A stretch of DNA of 38,769 nt from a virus, in the IMG/VR virus record IMGVR_UViG_3300047392_000227, positions 1-38,769 of that record; one strand, 5' to 3'. This document shows, piece after piece, positions 38,592 through 38,769 of the stretch. The stretch's first letter is position 1. Each line of letters begins with the position of its first letter. The translations under genes were made by a program, and so were the position numbers. Below the pieces are notes generated by a model. It saw only the letters and a list, made by a program, of their open reading frames with translations, made no database searches and was not told the DNA's origin.

Positions 38592-38769
38592 CTTCTGCTT
38601 CCTGTTGCAGTTGGCTCTTGTAAAACTCCAACTGATCAATCAAACTTTGAACGCCTTCGCTGTTCATACTGACTTCACCGTAGTACATGCTGAGTGCTAC
38701 ACGATTGTTTTCGGTTAGTCCCAAGCGATAATATACACGACCAAAATCTTCTTTTGGCTGTGTTACTTC
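38578..38769 (-). CDS. Hypothetical phage protein, C-terminal part (cut by window edge)
   Basis: The last 63 codons and TAA stop of a gene that enters from the right edge. The visible sequence has VYYRLGLTENNRVALSMYYG, then a helix VQSLIDQLEFYKSQLQQEAE. The start is outside the window. Family unknown. Confidence 0.65.
   Translation of the reverse strand, partial: EVTQPKEDFGRVYYRLGLTENNRVALSMYYGEVSMNSEGVQSLIDQLEFYKSQLQQEAEDDNS

Noticed and set aside
1-38769. Bacterial chromosome carrying curli genes next to a prophage
   Set aside because: Phage-type genes lie on both sides of the curli and cyclase genes, gene overlaps continue throughout, and no integrase, attachment site or host housekeeping gene is seen. 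Assembly chimerism still needs read data.
1-38769. tRNA, rRNA, insertion sequence and transposase search by eye
   Set aside because: No tRNA cloverleaf with a GTTC-A-x-x-C loop, no transposase motifs and no terminal inverted repeats were seen. The gaps apart from 25631-26273 are 148 bases or shorter.

Overview
The window looks like a stretch of a T4-like (myovirus) phage genome, most likely from an aquatic metagenome. The evidence is a partial T4 gp43-type family B DNA polymerase, a T4 DsbA-like late-transcription protein, near gapless tandem small genes with ATGA/TAATG overlaps, NATAAATA sites resembling T4-type late promoters, two GH19 lysis-type enzymes, a phage amidoligase, and several proteins that begin with short M-(K/R/L)-x-R-(E/D/Q)-(L/I)-x-E leaders resembling T4 capsid-targeting peptides. 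No head, tail or baseplate gene is identified with certainty. The host is not shown; the curli, FecR and CHASE2 genes suggest a Gram-negative proteobacterium (inference).

Layout. 1-6611 is an early-type block on the minus strand, driven by a good sigma70-like promoter (TTGACC-17-TATACT at 6583-6611). It holds DsbA, two membrane proteins, a zinc-ribbon protein, at least twelve small proteins sharing a C-terminal DA-x-x-FKL-x-W(G) module, two paralogues with a PW-YAW-PVK motif, and the start of the DNA polymerase. 6608-15096 is a surface-sugar or modification cluster: a cytidylyltransferase-cupin fusion, a class I methyltransferase, a radical SAM/twitch protein, a UDP-sugar dehydrogenase fused to a glycosyltransferase-like domain, and two further proteins with the same C-terminal domain. 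One lone plus-strand FMN TIM-barrel gene lies inside it. 15198-21631 holds a GH19 endolysin and three large virion-type proteins. 21744-22548 is a small plus-strand operon with two related membrane proteins.

22538-25630 holds a gamma-glutamylcyclotransferase-like protein, a possible 2OG-type oxygenase, and a full-length CHASE2 class III adenylate cyclase with every catalytic residue in place. A gene-free 643-base stretch (25631-26273) follows. It contains three 14-base iterons and a region dense in complementary segments that may be a structured RNA. 26274-29584 holds three virion-type proteins including the amidoligase.

29600-33903 is the most striking part: a phage-borne curli locus with CsgF, the CsgG outer-membrane pore lipoprotein, an Asn/Thr/Gln-rich major curlin-like protein, a FecR-domain protein with a curlin-like tail, and a second modular curlin-repeat protein. 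CsgE, CsgC and CsgD were not found. With the adenylate cyclase it suggests the phage makes infected cells secrete amyloid fibres and raises cAMP. 33966-38769 returns to phage genes: a virion-type protein, a nucleotidyltransferase, a basic tail peptide, a ParB-like/GH19 fusion and small proteins, the last cut by the window edge.
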